In this document: positions 9,737 through 22,100 of the stretch, in pieces | Position numbering within the stretch: the stretch's first letter is position 1 | Layout of the letters: each line of letters opens with the position of its first letter | NCBI GenBank assembly: GCA_965200925.1 | Contig: OZ241738.1 | Span: 310,001 to 374,000, forward strand | Direction of reading: 5' to 3' | Origin: WTGU01 sp965200925 | GTDB lineage: Bacteria; Pseudomonadota; Alphaproteobacteria; UBA828 | DNA length: 64,000 nucleotides | Position numbers and translations under genes: made by a program | The notes under the pieces: model-generated | Seen by the model: the letters and a program-made list of their open reading frames with translations, nothing else | What the model was told of the DNA's origin: nothing | The model's database searches: none

Positions 9737-10576
9737 ATGAGGAAACGGCAGATGCCTGAGCATGGTACGGACCCGTCCCGATTTTTTGAATCCCTTTTCG
9801 AGGGGTTGAAACCTCATATCGAGAAGTTGAAACCTCATCTCGAAAAGCTGTCGGAATACCTCAGAGAGAATGAAGAGGAACTCAGTTCTCCGTTCAAGGC
9901 ATTGGAAGCTGCCGTGCCGGATATCGCTCGCGTGTTGGGGCCATACCTCGCCCCGATGGCAAAACAGGCGAAACTGGTCGGCGTCCTCGACGAGACCGGC
10001 TGGTTGCCGTTTGGTCATGCGCCGTACCATTGTATGGAACAACATGGTGGTGATGCCGAGCGCGTCGATGCCTGTATGTCGTCGTATTACTTCAAACACT
10101 GGCACGAGATACGAAGATCTTTGGAAGAGAATCTGAAGACCTATCATGTTGACGATGAAGCGCGAGCGGCGTTTGACGAAGCACTGTCAGCTCATGAGGC
10201 AAGACTTTATCGATGCGTCTGCCGGTTGCTGTTTCCGGAGATCGAACGGACATTGAGATCCCGAATTCCGGATCTTCTGTCACCTGATCGCATTGGTTCG
10301 AAACAGTTGATACAGATACTCATTGGAACGGAGTTTTCGGAGGAAATCTCCGAAGGTAGATTCTTCGGATTTCTGTTTCTGGATCGGTTGTGCCGGCACC
10401 TTTACGAGAGGGTGGATCAGAATAACATCGCCGATGTCAAGGAGGATTTCTTGCCGAACCGGCATGCTGCTGTCCACGGATTTGTCGCGTATTCAGATCA
10501 CAAACACAGCATGAACATGCTCGTCATGACCGACTATATATTTCAGATGCTGCCGTCGGCTGAACCGGCCCGTTAG
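9737..10576 (+). CDS. HEPN-like hypothetical protein, low GC
   Basis: 279 residues when started at ATG 9737, chosen for the GAGGA ribosome site six bases upstream; ATG 9725 would add four residues. The N-terminus (about residues 15-50) is charged and helical with repeated PHIEKLKPHLEKL heptad-like segments. Near the C-terminus the protein has NRHAAVHG, which fits the R-phi-x3-H motif of HEPN ribonucleases, followed by a helical YSDHKHSMNML segment. Codon use is visibly less GC-rich than its neighbours, suggesting recent acquisition. It stands alone between gene A and a toxin-antitoxin pair. HEPN proteins often act as toxins or phage-defence RNases, but that role here rests on the motif only. 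No family assignment is certain. Confidence 0.7.
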   Translation: MRKRQMPEHGTDPSRFFESLFEGLKPHIEKLKPHLEKLSEYLRENEEELSSPFKALEAAVPDIARVLGPYLAPMAKQAKLVGVLDETGWLPFGHAPYHCMEQHGGDAERVDACMSSYYFKHWHEIRRSLEENLKTYHVDDEARAAFDEALSAHEARLYRCVCRLLFPEIERTLRSRIPDLLSPDRIGSKQLIQILIGTEFSEEISEGRFFGFLFLDRLCRHLYERVDQNNIADVKEDFLPNRHAAVHGFVAYSDHKHSMNMLVMTDYIFQMLPSAEPAR

Positions 10577-10910
10577 CATTCAATTTGGCCACGCTGGATA
10601 CCGGCCGACATTCACCCCCCAATCCGGCTGAGCTAGGCACGGACTACCCCCGCCGAGTACCTTCAATCACTGACAGTAAAAGAGACCCCCGCGTCTCATA
10701 TGTACTGAATCAGGACAGCGGGGGACGATCTCGACGCGCTTGACCACGAGTCCTGTCCCGTCCCAGAGGACGGCCATCTCGCCGGTTCCGGGGTCATGGT
10801 GCGGGGTCGTGATGGGCCGCCGGCACGGTATGACCGGCATTCGCCGTCGGCGCATCGCTCGCGAGAGGATTGGCAAGGTCTTCGTCATACGCTCTCCCGT
10901 TCGGCCCCGT
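10577..10910. other. Intergenic region, possible short gene remnant on minus strand
   Basis: There is no convincing gene. A short minus-strand reading frame ending at 10667 contains VLWDGTGLVVKRVE, faintly like the DGTG...KR segment of IS66 accessory proteins. The match is too short to name it. Several short inverted repeats occur, but there is no clear terminator. Confidence 0.25.
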
Positions 10911-11318
10911 TCATCCGCTGCCGAACGGGTCGAATATGTCCACACCGAATACCCGGAAGTCGCGAACGTTCCTCGTCGCCACCGTCAATCGATGCACTTT
11001 CGCCGTGGCCGCGATCATGGCGTCCTCGATCAGAGCGTCGGACTTGCCATGCTTGAGACGCGCCCACTCCCGGAAGACCGCCGCGTCCATCGGCAGGACG
11101 CCGTAGCCGACGACGACCCGGTCGAGCCAGGATGCGAGTTCCGCCGCCTTCGCCACGTCCCGCTCGCGCGTGATCTCGATGCCGGCCTGAATCTCGCCGA
11201 CCGTGACCGCGGACAGGAACAGCCGGTCCGCAGGAACCCCTCCGACCCAGTTCAACACCCCCTTGTGGGGCTTGGGACGGCGGAGTTCCGAGACGATATT
11301 GGTGTCCAACAGGTACAC
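10911..11318 (-). CDS. vapC: VapC-type PIN-domain toxin
   Basis: 135 residues from GTG 11318. That start puts the PIN-domain opening (YLLDTNIVSELRRP) at the N-terminus and leaves a 4-bp gap after the antitoxin stop, the usual coupled arrangement; ATG 11363 would overlap the antitoxin. Acidic PIN residues are visible in LLDTN near residue 5, in TVGEIQAG near residue 40 and in DALIEDAMIAA near residue 95, followed by the typical L-T-VATRNVRDF ending. PIN toxins of this family are Mg-dependent RNases that usually cut tRNA or rRNA. The partner is the Phd-fold antitoxin immediately upstream. Confidence 0.9.
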   Translation of the reverse strand: MYLLDTNIVSELRRPKPHKGVLNWVGGVPADRLFLSAVTVGEIQAGIEITRERDVAKAAELASWLDRVVVGYGVLPMDAAVFREWARLKHGKSDALIEDAMIAATAKVHRLTVATRNVRDFRVFGVDIFDPFGSG

Positions 11319-11322
11319 CGGC

Positions 11323-11583
11323 CTACTCGATGGCCGGCGTCGGACGATGGCCGTGCTGCGCACGGGGCGGCGCGAGCATGTCCGTCCGGGCTTCCGGTGC
11401 GAGCAGCAGCGCCTTCAGATCGGGTTGCGCGATTTTCCGCAGCCTCCGCCATTGCTCGATCGGCAGAAGCACCGCCGCTTCCACGCCACGCTTGGTCACG
11501 ATTTGCGGCCCTTCCGTGGCGCTCGCTTCGAGAAACGCGCTGAATCGGGCCTTCGCCTCCTGAACCTGCCATGTCTTGCTCAT
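11323..11583 (-). CDS. Phd/YefM-family antitoxin of the adjacent PIN toxin
   Basis: 86 residues starting MSKTWQVQEAKARFSAFL, the standard Phd/YefM N-terminal DNA-binding fold, followed by GPQIVTKRGVEAAVLLP and a disordered C-terminal tail that would wrap the toxin. ATG 11583 is preceded by GGGGGAG at a good distance. It lies 4 bp before the PIN toxin in the antitoxin-first order. Phd-fold antitoxins normally autorepress their operon. The AT-rich stretch 11590-11625 is the likely promoter and operator. Confidence 0.9.
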   Translation of the reverse strand: MSKTWQVQEAKARFSAFLEASATEGPQIVTKRGVEAAVLLPIEQWRRLRKIAQPDLKALLLAPEARTDMLAPPRAQHGHRPTPAIE

Positions 11584-11979
11584 GTTTCTCCCCCGGTGTC
11601 GATATTCCTGACTATTTATATGACCACTGGAAATCGGTCGCAAGGCGGCGATGCGTTTCGGGAGAACGCATGGCCGAACAACCCTCAATGCCCCGCCGGA
11701 TGGCCGCCTCCGGAAATTTTTCCCGTACCCAGTCGCACGCCGTCGCGAGCCCGCGCGAGCCTGTCGTTGTTTGTATGGAAGACGCAATCGAAGACCGTTG
11801 CCGGGGCCATATGTTCCACCTATGTTCATATCCATGATCGACGACACGCAGGCCCCGCGCGACGCCAACGCCCCCGGCGGGTTCGGCGGTGCGGACAACA
11901 CGGCCCGGTCCGAAGGAACGGCGACGGACGGCGCGCAAGTCAAGATCCCGAGGCCGGCACCGTTTAAAGTAGCCGCGCC
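11584..11979. other. Intergenic region upstream of the toxin-antitoxin pair
   Basis: 396 bp between the divergent antitoxin and the membrane protein. The antitoxin-proximal 40 bp are AT-rich and probably hold its promoter. No coding signal, RNA gene or repeat was recognised in the rest. Confidence 0.3.
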
Positions 11980-12438
11980 ATGACCGGGGCCGGCGGCGAT
12001 ACCGGGCGCGGCGTCCGCGCCGCCGCCCGCGGCCTGCGCACCTGGCGGAAGCCCCTCGGCATGGTTCTCGCCGCCGCTTTGATCGGCGCTGCAAGCGCCG
12101 CTACCTGGAAGGCCGCCCGCACCACCACCGCCCACCAGTGGTACGCCGTCGGCATGCTCACCCTCTCCGAAACCCTCATCGCCTCCGGCCTGAACCCCCG
12201 ACGCCCCAAGGACGTGCGACACCCGAACGGACGCAGCGAGACCGTGACCCTCGGCGCCATCGCGAGACACCCACCGCTCCTCGCCCTACGCAAACGCATG
12301 ATCGACGACCTTCTCGGTGCCGCCGACGTCAACGCCGATACGACACCTAGCTTGCGATGCTTTACATATCCGATTTTCAATCAATGGGTTGTTGGAACAT
12401 ACGGTTTCAAGATTCCATGGTGGCGCCGTTTTGCATAA
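11980..12438 (+). CDS. Hypothetical small protein with one N-terminal membrane segment
   Basis: 152 residues. A basic N-terminus (GLRTWRKPLG) is followed by one hydrophobic helix (about residues 27-45) and a soluble part containing AHQWYAVGMLTLSETLI. The first about 115 residues have the codon use of the region; the last 35 (from SLRCFTYPIF) are AT-richer and look unrelated, so the native C-terminus may have been replaced at a junction near 12345. No family was recognised. It could be a membrane component of a transfer system, but nothing here shows that. Confidence 0.4.
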   Translation: MTGAGGDTGRGVRAAARGLRTWRKPLGMVLAAALIGAASAATWKAARTTTAHQWYAVGMLTLSETLIASGLNPRRPKDVRHPNGRSETVTLGAIARHPPLLALRKRMIDDLLGAADVNADTTPSLRCFTYPIFNQWVVGTYGFKIPWWRRFA

Positions 12439-12617
12439 GCATACCGTAAGCGGATTCGATGCGATGCGGACGCATCCGGGCGCGCTCCTGTCGCCGCCAA
12501 CGACGCCATCGCCGCTCATGACCGGCCCCGAAGGCCCCCGACCGGCGACACTGTAGCAAGTTGCGTTCCGGGACCAAACGGAGGGCGTTCACGGTCCCTC
12601 GGCCATCCCCTGCCGAT

Positions 12618-15600
12618 ACGTTCGGAACGCCGCATCGCCGCCCGCACGGTCGCGGCCGGCGCGCTGCTACCACCTCAACCGCAGGTCGATGCGGGCGCCG
12701 TGCTCGGGGGCAGCGGGGCCTTCCTTGCGTTCGGCCTCGAGACCGACGGCAAGGTCCGGCCCGAACGCGGAGCGCGTCCCGAGGCGCCAGCGCCGCGCGC
12801 CGCCCTCTTCGTAGCCGAACCCGACATGGGGCGTCATCACCCCGGTCCCCTCCAGGAACCCGAACCCGTAGCCCAACTCCGCCTCCAGGCGCGCCGTGTC
12901 GGCGTCGGTGGTGGCGTTGCCCGACGAAACGCGGCCCGTCATCCCTTCGTCCCATAGCCGCGCGAGGCCGCTCTCCGATGCCCCCCAACGCGGCGACAGC
13001 GTGAACGACAGGCCCTGGCCGCCGGGACCGGGCGACAGCTGCGCCGACCCCGACGCGCCCCATTCCTCCATGTCGCCCTCATGCGCCACCAGCGTCCGGC
13101 CCCGCGCCTCCACCGACAGACCCCGCGACAGCAGCGTCCACTCCAGACCGCCGCCCAGTTCCACGCCCGCGCCCGTCTCCCCGTCGCCGCCGTCCCAGCG
13201 CGCGCCCACCTCCAGCGATGGCGTGAGCGTCCCCCCGCCGGACAGCGCCCAGGTCCGACTCGCTTCCGCCGACAACCGCAACCGGTGCGTCTCAACCGAC
13301 ACCGCCGCGATCGCCGACCCGTTGTCCGCCACCGAATAGCGCGTCGCCTCCCCCGATCCCTTCAGCGCCAACACCAACCCGTCCGCCGACACCACCGGAG
13401 CAGAGGCCCCCACCGCCGCCGCCGCAAACTCGCTGTCGCCCTTCTGAACCCCGAAACGCTCCACCACCTCCGCTTCGACGATCTCGATCTCGCCCTCGCC
13501 GTAGCCCAGCGCGCCCCACAGGCGCGAGCCGTCCGAACCCGTCCACCCCGCATACGGATGCACCGTCGCAAGACGGCTCTCGTGAGCGCCCGTGACCGCC
13601 GCCGCATCCCCGCTCCGGTCCGTGTAATCGATCTCGCTCTCGAACCACGACATCGCCAGACCGCCCCGGAGACCCTCTCCCAGCGGCGCATCAATGCCCA
13701 CGTGCGCCGAGAACAGCTCGCCCGACCAGTCCAGAACATCCTTGTCCAACGACAGCGAAAGCCGGCTCCCGCCGCCCCACATCACCGCCGGGGAGCCGGA
13801 GCCGCCGCCGCCAACACCCGCGCCGATACCGGCCCCGGCCCTGGCGCCGCCAACGCCGCCGCTACCGCCGCCCAGCGCCACCGCGAACGTCCGGCCCTCC
13901 AGAACCTTGCGCCACGACAGGCCCTCCCCATCCTGCGCGTCTTCCTGCGCCTTCAGCGCCGAAGCCAGCGTCGCCGTCATTCCCGAACCCGCGCCAGAGG
14001 ACTCCAGACGACCCGTCACCGCCTCAACCACGCTCCCCCATTGCGCACGCGACAACTCCGGCAGGATCGACCGATTCACCGCCGCGAGCCGCTCCCGCGC
14101 CAGCCCCAGGGCCGGGATCACCTCGATGTTGACGGTCGTCTTGCCCTCGTCGCCGTCGACGTCCCGCGCGATCCAGCTATAGTCCCTCGCCTTCATCGGC
14201 TCGGTCGGCGTACCCGACAGGGTGCCCGCGTTCGGGTCCACTACCAAGCCGGGCGGAGCGGCCGGCTCCAGGCGGTAGGTCACCTCGACGTCTCCCTCCG
14301 CCCTCGGCAGCGTCTCCGACTGCGCCTCGTCCACCGTGAAGGTGTAGGTCTTCCGGGACGCGACGTCGAAGCTCGGCTTCGTGTCCACGTATCCCACCGC
14401 GAACGGCGAGAACGACCTCATGCCAGGCGCACAGACACGCATCCGATCTGCATCGAACGACGAATCCGCAACCACCTCCCAAACGTTGCCGTCATAGTGC
14501 AGCAGCAACCCATCCCGACCGGCCGCCGCCTGCCGCAGGCCGTCGCTCACAGGCAAGCACACCTTCAGGCCCGACGACGGAACCGTACCCGTCACGCTGA
14601 TGTCCACCACCCGCCGCGCGGTCCCCAACGCCTCCGCCAAGCCGCCGAAGCCGTCGCCCTCCGCCTTCGCCAGCGTCGCCGCAGAGACCTCCGGCGAGAA
14701 CGTCAGCGCCAGCGGCGGACCCGCTCCCACACCCGCCAGATCGACCTCGATCCCCGCCGGCACTCCGGACTCCACCGTCACCGTCACCCGGCGGCCCCCG
14801 ATGTCGTAGGTCGTCCTTCCCGCCGCGCCATCCGTCACGATCCTGGTGTCGCCGGGATCGGAGACCGCCACGGCCAGCGTTCCCGTCACGCCGCCGTAAG
14901 CGCCGCCCGACGCCGCGTGCGTCAGGGACGCCACGTCGGCAAGGTCGTCGTCGTCCGGCTGCGCGGTCACCATCACCGTCTGCGCCGCGCTCCAGTCCGA
15001 CGGGGTGAAGGTCAGGCGGAATGGAGAAACCGTCAGGTCGGCGTCGTCCGGCGAGGTCGAGATCAAGACCGTCACGGTCCCGGCGGGCCTGCTGGTCAGC
15101 GCCGCCGTGTACGCCGCGGCCTCGCCCCCCACCGCCGCAACCACCGCCGCCGGATCAAGCACGAACCCCTTCGTGTCGTCGTCCTCGATGGTCAGTTCCG
15201 CGTCCGTCACCGCCATCGTCGTCGAGTCCGCCGTGGCGCGGGAGTTCGCCACCGTCGCCGAGACCGTCACCGTCTTGGCGTCCGCGTCGATGTAGTTGTT
15301 CTTCGCCGTAATCGTCACCACACCGGTGCTCTCGGTCGCGCTCGCCGCGATGGTCAGCATCTTGTCCATGCTCAGCGTGTAGTCGCCTTCCACCGCCGGG
15401 GACACCGGCGTCACCGTCACCGTCGTCGCCGCGGACGACGGATGCGACAGCGTCGCCGTCACCGTCGAGACGCCGCCGTTCTCCACCACCGACGACGGGT
15501 TCAGCGCCAGCGTCACCCCCGGCGGGCCGTCGTCGTCGGTCGTCGTCACGGACACGTCCTCCTCGACCGACGACGTGTCGTAGTCGGCATCCCCGCTCGA

Positions 15601-18600
15601 CGGGTCGAGGCGCACCTGCCAGGTCACCGTCCCGTCGTCGATGCTGTCGTTCGCCCCGGTCACCGTCACCGTCTGCGCCGTGCTCCAGCTTGTCGTTGCG
15701 AACGTCAGCGACGGCGGCGATACCGTCCCCTCGCTCCCATCCCGGCTCGCCACCGACACCGTCACCGCCGCCGAAGGCTGCGTCCGCAGCGCCACCGTGA
15801 ACGTCGATTGTCCGCCCGCCTCCGTCGCCTGGCCCGTGACCGCACTCACGTTCAGCCCGAACTCGTTGTCGCGGTTCCTCGCATACACGGTGACCGCCGA
15901 GAGCGCGTCGTAGTTGGCGTCCGCCGTGTTCGTCTGGTCCACCGTCAGCGTGACCGTGTAGTCCCGGTTGCCGTCGGCGACGGAATCGTCCACCCCGGTC
16001 AGGGTCACCGTCTGCGCCGTGCTCCAGTCGCTCGCCGTGAAGGTCAGCGTCGACGGCCCCACCGTGCCCTCGCCGGTGTCCGAACTCACCACGCCGATCG
16101 CCACGTCCCCCGTCGGCTCCGTCGCCAGCTTCACCGTGAACGTGGCCGTCCCGGCCGATTCCGTCGTCTCCAGCCGCGAGCCGGTCGACGTCGCCGGAGA
16201 CACCGCGATCCCCGCCGTATCGTCGTCGGTCAAGGTCAGCGAAACCCCGCCCCCGGACACCGTGCCGGCGCCGTGGCCGTTGGCCAGCACCGCCGTCACC
16301 GTCACCTGCCGGTCCGCCGCGTCCACGTCGTTGTCCACCGCCGTGAGCACCGCCCCGCCCGCACTCGACGTAGCCCCGGCCGCGATCGCGATCCGAGACG
16401 CCGACCACGAACCCACCGTGAACGCCCCCGCCACCGCCTGCACCGTCACCGTCGTCGCCTGCGCCGAACGCCGGTTCAAGGTCGCCGTCACCGTCGTCAT
16501 GCCGCCGTTCTCCGAGATCGACGAGGCCGACAGCGCCAGCGTCGCGTCCGGCGCCGCGTCGTCGTCGGTGATGGTCAGCGTCCGGGCGATCGGCTGCTGC
16601 ACGCTCTGGTCGTTGACCGCCGTTCCCGAAACCGTCACCTGCTTGTTCGGCGCGTCCGTGTCGTTGTCCACCGCCGCCACCGTCACCGTGCCGCTGCTGG
16701 TCGTCGCCCCGGCCGCTATGGTCAGCGTGGTCGCGTTCGACAGCGTGTAGTCGCCCGCCGCCGCCCCGGTCGAGGCCACCGGCGCGACCGATACCGTGAT
16801 CGTCGTCGCCGCGCTCGACGCCCGGTTCAGCGTCGCCGTCACCGACGCCGTGCTGCCCGTCCCGCTCTCGTCGATGGTCGAAGGCGTCAACGCCAGCGTC
16901 ACCGTCGGCGGACCCTCGTCGTCGCGGATGGTCAGCGTCGCCGCCGCCGGCGCCGCCGCCCCGTTGCCGCCCGCCGCCGTCGCCGACACGCGCACCTCGA
17001 TGTCCGGCTCGTCGGCGGCGTTGTCCTGCGCCGTCACCGTCACCGTGCCCGCGCTGACGGTGGCCCCGGCCGCGATGGTGAGCTTCGTCGTGCTCGACAG
17101 CGCGAAGTCCCCCGACACCGCGCCCGTCGACGCCACCGCGGCGGCCGACACGGTGAGCGTCACCGCCGCGCTCGACTTGCCCGAGAGCGTCGCCGTCACC
17201 GTCGAGACGCCGCCGTTCTCGCCGACGGTCGCCGGCGTGAGCACCAGCGCCAGCGTCGGCAAGGTATCGTCGTCCGTCAGCGTCAGCGTCACGTCCGGCG
17301 GCACCGCCACCCCGTTGCCCCCCGCCGCGGTTCCCGAGACCGTCACCGACTTGTTCGGCGAATCCACGTCGTTGCCGTTCGCCGTCACCGTCACCAGGCC
17401 CGCGCTCTCCGTCGACCCGGCCGCGATGGTCAGCGTCGTTGCGCCCGACAGGGTGAAGTCCGCGGCGACCGTCCCGGTCCCTGCGGCTGCGGCCACTGTC
17501 ACCGTCACAGCAGCGCTCGATGGGCCGGAGAGCGTCGCCGTCACCGTGGAGATACCGTCCGTCTCCGCAATCGACGACGGCGTGAGCGCCAGCGAAACCG
17601 TCGGCAGCGTCTCATCGTCCGTCAGCGTCAGCGTCACGTTGGACGGATTGGCGACCCCGTTGCCGCCCGCCGCGGTTCCCGAAACCGTCACCGATTTGTT
17701 CGGCGAATCCACCGCGTTGCCGTTCGCCCTCACCGTCACTTCGCCCGCGCTCGTCGTCGCCCCCGCGGCGATGGTCAGAGTCTTCGCCGTGCTCAAGGTG
17801 AAGTCACCCGCGACCGCGCCGGCCCCCGCGGCCGCAGCCACCGTCACCGTCACCGCAGCGCTCGACTTGCCCGTAAGCGTCGCCGTAACCGTGGAGATGC
17901 CGCCCGTCTCCGTAATCGACGTGTCGGAGAGCGCCAGCGCCAGCGTCGGCAAGGCGTCGTCGTCCGTCAGCGTCAGCGTCACGTTCGGCGGGTTCGAGAC
18001 CCCGTTGCCGCCCGCCGCGGCGCCCGAAACCGTCACCGACTTGTTCGGAGAATCCATGTCGTTGCCGTTCGCCGTCACCGTCACCAGCCCCCCGCTCGTC
18101 GTCGCCCCGGCCGCGATGGTCAGCGTCGTCGCGCTCGACAGGTCGAAGTCCGCCGCCACCGCCCCGGCCCCTGCCGCCGCGGCCACCGTCACCGTCACCG
18201 CAGCGCTGGACTCGCCGGAGAGCGTCGCCGTCACCGTGGAGACCCCGCCCGTCTCCGAAATCGAAGTAGAAGAGAGCGCCAGCGCAACCGTCGGCAAGGC
18301 ATCGTCGTCGGTGATCGTCAGGGTCACGTTCGACGGGTTCGCCACCCCGTTGCCGCCCGCCGTGGTTCCCGAGACCGTCACAGACTTGTTCGGAGAATCC
18401 ACGTCGTTGCCGTTCGCCGTCACCGTCACCACGCCCGCGCTCGTCGTCGCCCCCGCCGCGAAGGTCAGCGTCGCCGCCGTGCTCAGGGTGAAGTCCGCCG
18501 CGACCGCCCCGGCCCCCGCAGCAGCAGCCACCGTCACCGTCACCGCTTCGCTCGACGCACCCGAAAGCGTCGCCGTCACCGTCGCAATCCCGCCCGTCTC

Positions 18601-19131
18601 CGTAATCGAAGTGGAAGAAAGCGCCAGCGCCACCGTCGGCAAGGCGTCGTCGTCGGTGATCGTCAGGGTCACGTTCGACGGGTTCGCCACGTTGTTGCCG
18701 CCCGCCGCGGTTCCCGAGACCGTCACCGGCTTGTTCGGCGAATCCACCGCGTTGCCGTTCGCCGTCACCGTCACCACGCCCGTGCTGGTGGTCGCCCCGG
18801 CCGCAATGGTCAGAGTCGTCGCCGTGCTCAGGGTGAAGTCGTCCACGACCGCCCCGGTCCCCGCCGCCGCAGCCACCGTCAACGTCACCGCGGCGCTCGA
18901 TGGGCCGGAGAGCGTCGCCGTCACCGTCGAGATGCCGCCCGTCTCCGAAATCGACGAGGCCGAGAGCGCCAGCGCCGCCGTCGGCAGCGTCTCGTCGTCG
19001 GTCAGCGTCAGCGTCCGGGCGATCGGCTGCTGTACGCCCTGGTCGTTGATCGCCGTTCCCGAAACCGTCACCTGCTTGTTCGGCGCGTCCGTGTCGTCGT
19101 CCACCGCCGCCACCGTCACCGTGCCGCTGCT
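12618..19131. repeat. Left copy of a 6.5-kb paralogous block (direct repeat with 57487-64000)
   Basis: Every landmark compared here recurs 44,869 bp to the right in the same orientation, from about 50 bp beyond the stop of gene B to the window end. About 12.7-13.9 kb (the barrel) has many amino-acid differences between copies. About 15.0-19.1 kb differs at only a handful of bases in the parts compared by eye. The true right end may lie beyond the window. Confidence 0.9.
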
Positions 19132-22100
19132 GGTCGTCGCCCCGGCCGCGATGGTCAGCGTCTTCGCGCTCGACAGCGTGTAGTCGCCCGCCGCCGCCCC
19201 GGTCGAGGCCACCGGCGCGACCGACACCGTGATCGTCGTCGCCGCGCTCGACACCCGGTTCAGCGTCGCCGTCACCGCCGCCGTGCTCCCCGTCCCGCTC
19301 TCGTCGATGGTCGAAGGCGTCAACACCAGCGTCACCGTCGGCGGACCCTCGTCGTCGCGAATGGTCAGCGTCACGCCCGACGGCGCCGCCGCCCCGTTGC
19401 CGCCCGCCGCCGTCGCCGACACCCGCACCTCGATGTCCGGCTCGTCGGCGGCGTTGTCGTTCGCCGTCACCGTCACCGTGCCCGTGCTGACGGTGGCCCC
19501 GGCCGCGATGGTGAGCTTCGTCGTGCTCGACAGCGCGAAGTCCCCTGCGACCGCGCCCGTCGACGCCACCGGGGCAGCCGACACGGTGAGCGTCACCGCC
19601 GCGCTCGACTTGCCCGAGAGCGTCGCCGTCACCGTCGAGACGCCGCCGTTCTCGCCGACGGTCGCCGGCGTGAGCACCAGCGCCAGCGTCGGCAGGGCGT
19701 CGTCGTCGGCCAGCGTCAGGGTCGCGTTCGGCGGGTTCGCGACGCCGTTGCCCCCTGCCACCGTGCCCGAGACCGTCACCGGCTTGTTCGGCGAATCCAC
19801 GTCGTTGTCGTTCGCCGTCACCGTCACCAGGCCCGCGCTCTCCGTGTCCCCGGCCGCGATGGTCAGCGTCGCCGCCGTGCTCAAGGTGAAGTCGCCCGAG
19901 ACCGCGCCGGCCCCCGCGGCCGCGGCCACCGTCACCGTCACCGCGGCGCTCGACGCCCCCGACAACCGCGCCGTCACCGTCGCCACCCCGTTCGTCTCCG
20001 TAATCGACGATGGCGTGAGCGCCAAGGCAACCGTCGGCAAGGCGTCGTCGTCCGTCAGCGTCAGCATCACGTTCGGCGGATTGGCCACCCCGTTGCCCCC
20101 CGCCGCGGTTCCCGAGACCGTCACCGACTTGTTCGGCGAATCCACCGCGTTACCGTTCGCCGTCACCGTCACTTCGCCCGCGCTCGTGGTCGCTCCGGCC
20201 GCGATGGTCAGGGTCGTCCCGGACTGCGTGAAATCCCCCGCGACCGCCCCGGTCCCCGCCGCCGCGGCCACCGTCACCGTCACCGCCGCGCTCGATGGGC
20301 CGGAGAGCGTCGCCGTCACCGTCGAGATGCCGCCCGTCTCCGTAATCGACGAATCGGAGAGTGCCAGCGCCACCGTCGGCAAGGCGTCGTCGTCTTCCAG
20401 CGTCAGGGTCACGTTCGGCGGGGCCGTGACCCCGTTGCCGCCCACCGCGGCGCCCGAGACCGTCACCGACTTGTCCGGCGAATCCACCGCGTTGCCGTTC
20501 GCCGTCACCGTCACCAGGCCCGCGCTCGTCGTCGACCCCGCCGCAATCGTCAGCGTCGTTCCCGTCTGCGTGAAGTCGCCCAAGACCGCGCCCGTCCCCG
20601 CGGCGGCCGCCACCGTCACCGTCACCGCTGCGCTCGACTTGCCCGAAAGCGTCGCCGTCACCGTCGAAACCCCGCCCGTCTCCGAAACCGACGAATCGGA
20701 GAGCGCCAGCGCAACCGTCGGCAGCGTCTCGTCGTCCTCCAAGGTCAGCGTCACGTTCGGCGGATTGGCAACGCCGTTGCCGCCCGCCGCCGTGCCCGAG
20801 ACCGTCACCGACTTGTCCGGCGAATCCACCGCGTTGCCGTTCGCCGTCACCGTCACCAAGCCCGCGCTCGTCGTCGACCCCGCCGCGAAGGTCAGCGTCG
20901 TCGCCGTGCTCAAGGTGAAGTCCGCCGCGACCGCCCCGGTCCCCGCGGCCGCCCCCACCGTCACCGTCACCGCTTCACTCGATGGACCGGAGAGCGTCGC
21001 CATCACCGTCGAGACCCCGCCCGTCTCCGAAATCGAAGTGGAAGAGAGCGCCAGCGCGACCATCGGCAGCGTCTCGTCGTCTTCCAGCGTCAGCGTCACG
21101 TTCGGCGGATTGACGACACCGTTGCCGCCCGCCGCGGTTCCCGAGACCGTCACCGACTTGTCCGGCGAATCCACCGTGTTGCCGTTCGCCGTCACCGTCA
21201 CCGTCCCGGCGCTCGTCGTCGAACCCGCCGCAATCGTCAGCGTCGTCGCGCTCGACAGGGTGAAGTCCGCCGCGACCGCCCCGGTCCCGACGGCCGCTCC
21301 CACCGTCACCGTCACCGCCTCGCTCGACTTGCCCGTAAGCGTCGCCGTCACCGTCGAGATGCCGCCCGTCTCCGAAATCGACGAATCGGAGAGTGCCAGC
21401 GCCACCGTCGGCAAGACGTCGTCGTCGGCGATGGTCAGCGTCCGGGCGATCGGCTGCTGTACGCCCTGGTCGTTGACCGCCGTTCCCGAAACCGTCGCTT
21501 GCCGGTTCGGCGCGTCCGTGTCGTTGTCCACCGCCGCCACCGTCACCGTGCCGCTGCTGGTCGTCGCGCCGGCCGCGATGGTCAGCGTCGCCGCGCTCGA
21601 CAGCGTGTAGTCGCCCGCCGCCGCCCCGGTCGAGGCCACCGGCGCGACCGACACCGTGACCGTCGTCGCCGCGCTCGACACCCGGTTCAGCGTCGCCGTC
21701 ACCGCCGCCGTGCTCCCCGTCCCGCTCTCGTCGATGGTCGAAGGCGTCAACGCCAGCGTCACCGTCGGCGGACCCTCGTCGTCGCGGACGGTCAGCGTCG
21801 CGTCCGCTGGCGCCGTCACCCCGTTGCCACCCGCCGCCGTTGCCGACACGCGCACCTCGACGTCCGGCTCGTCGGCGGTGTTGTCCTGGGCCGTCACCGT
21901 CACCGTGCCCGTGCTGACGGTGGCCCCGGCCGCGATGGTGAGCTTGGTCGCGCTCGACAGGGCGAAGTCTCCCGCCACCGCGCCCGTCGACGCCACCGGG
22001 GCGGCCGACACCGTGAGCGTCACCGCCGCGCTCGACTTGCCCGAGAGCGTCGCCGTTACCGTGGAGACGCCGCCGTTCTCGCCGACGGTCGCGGGCACGA

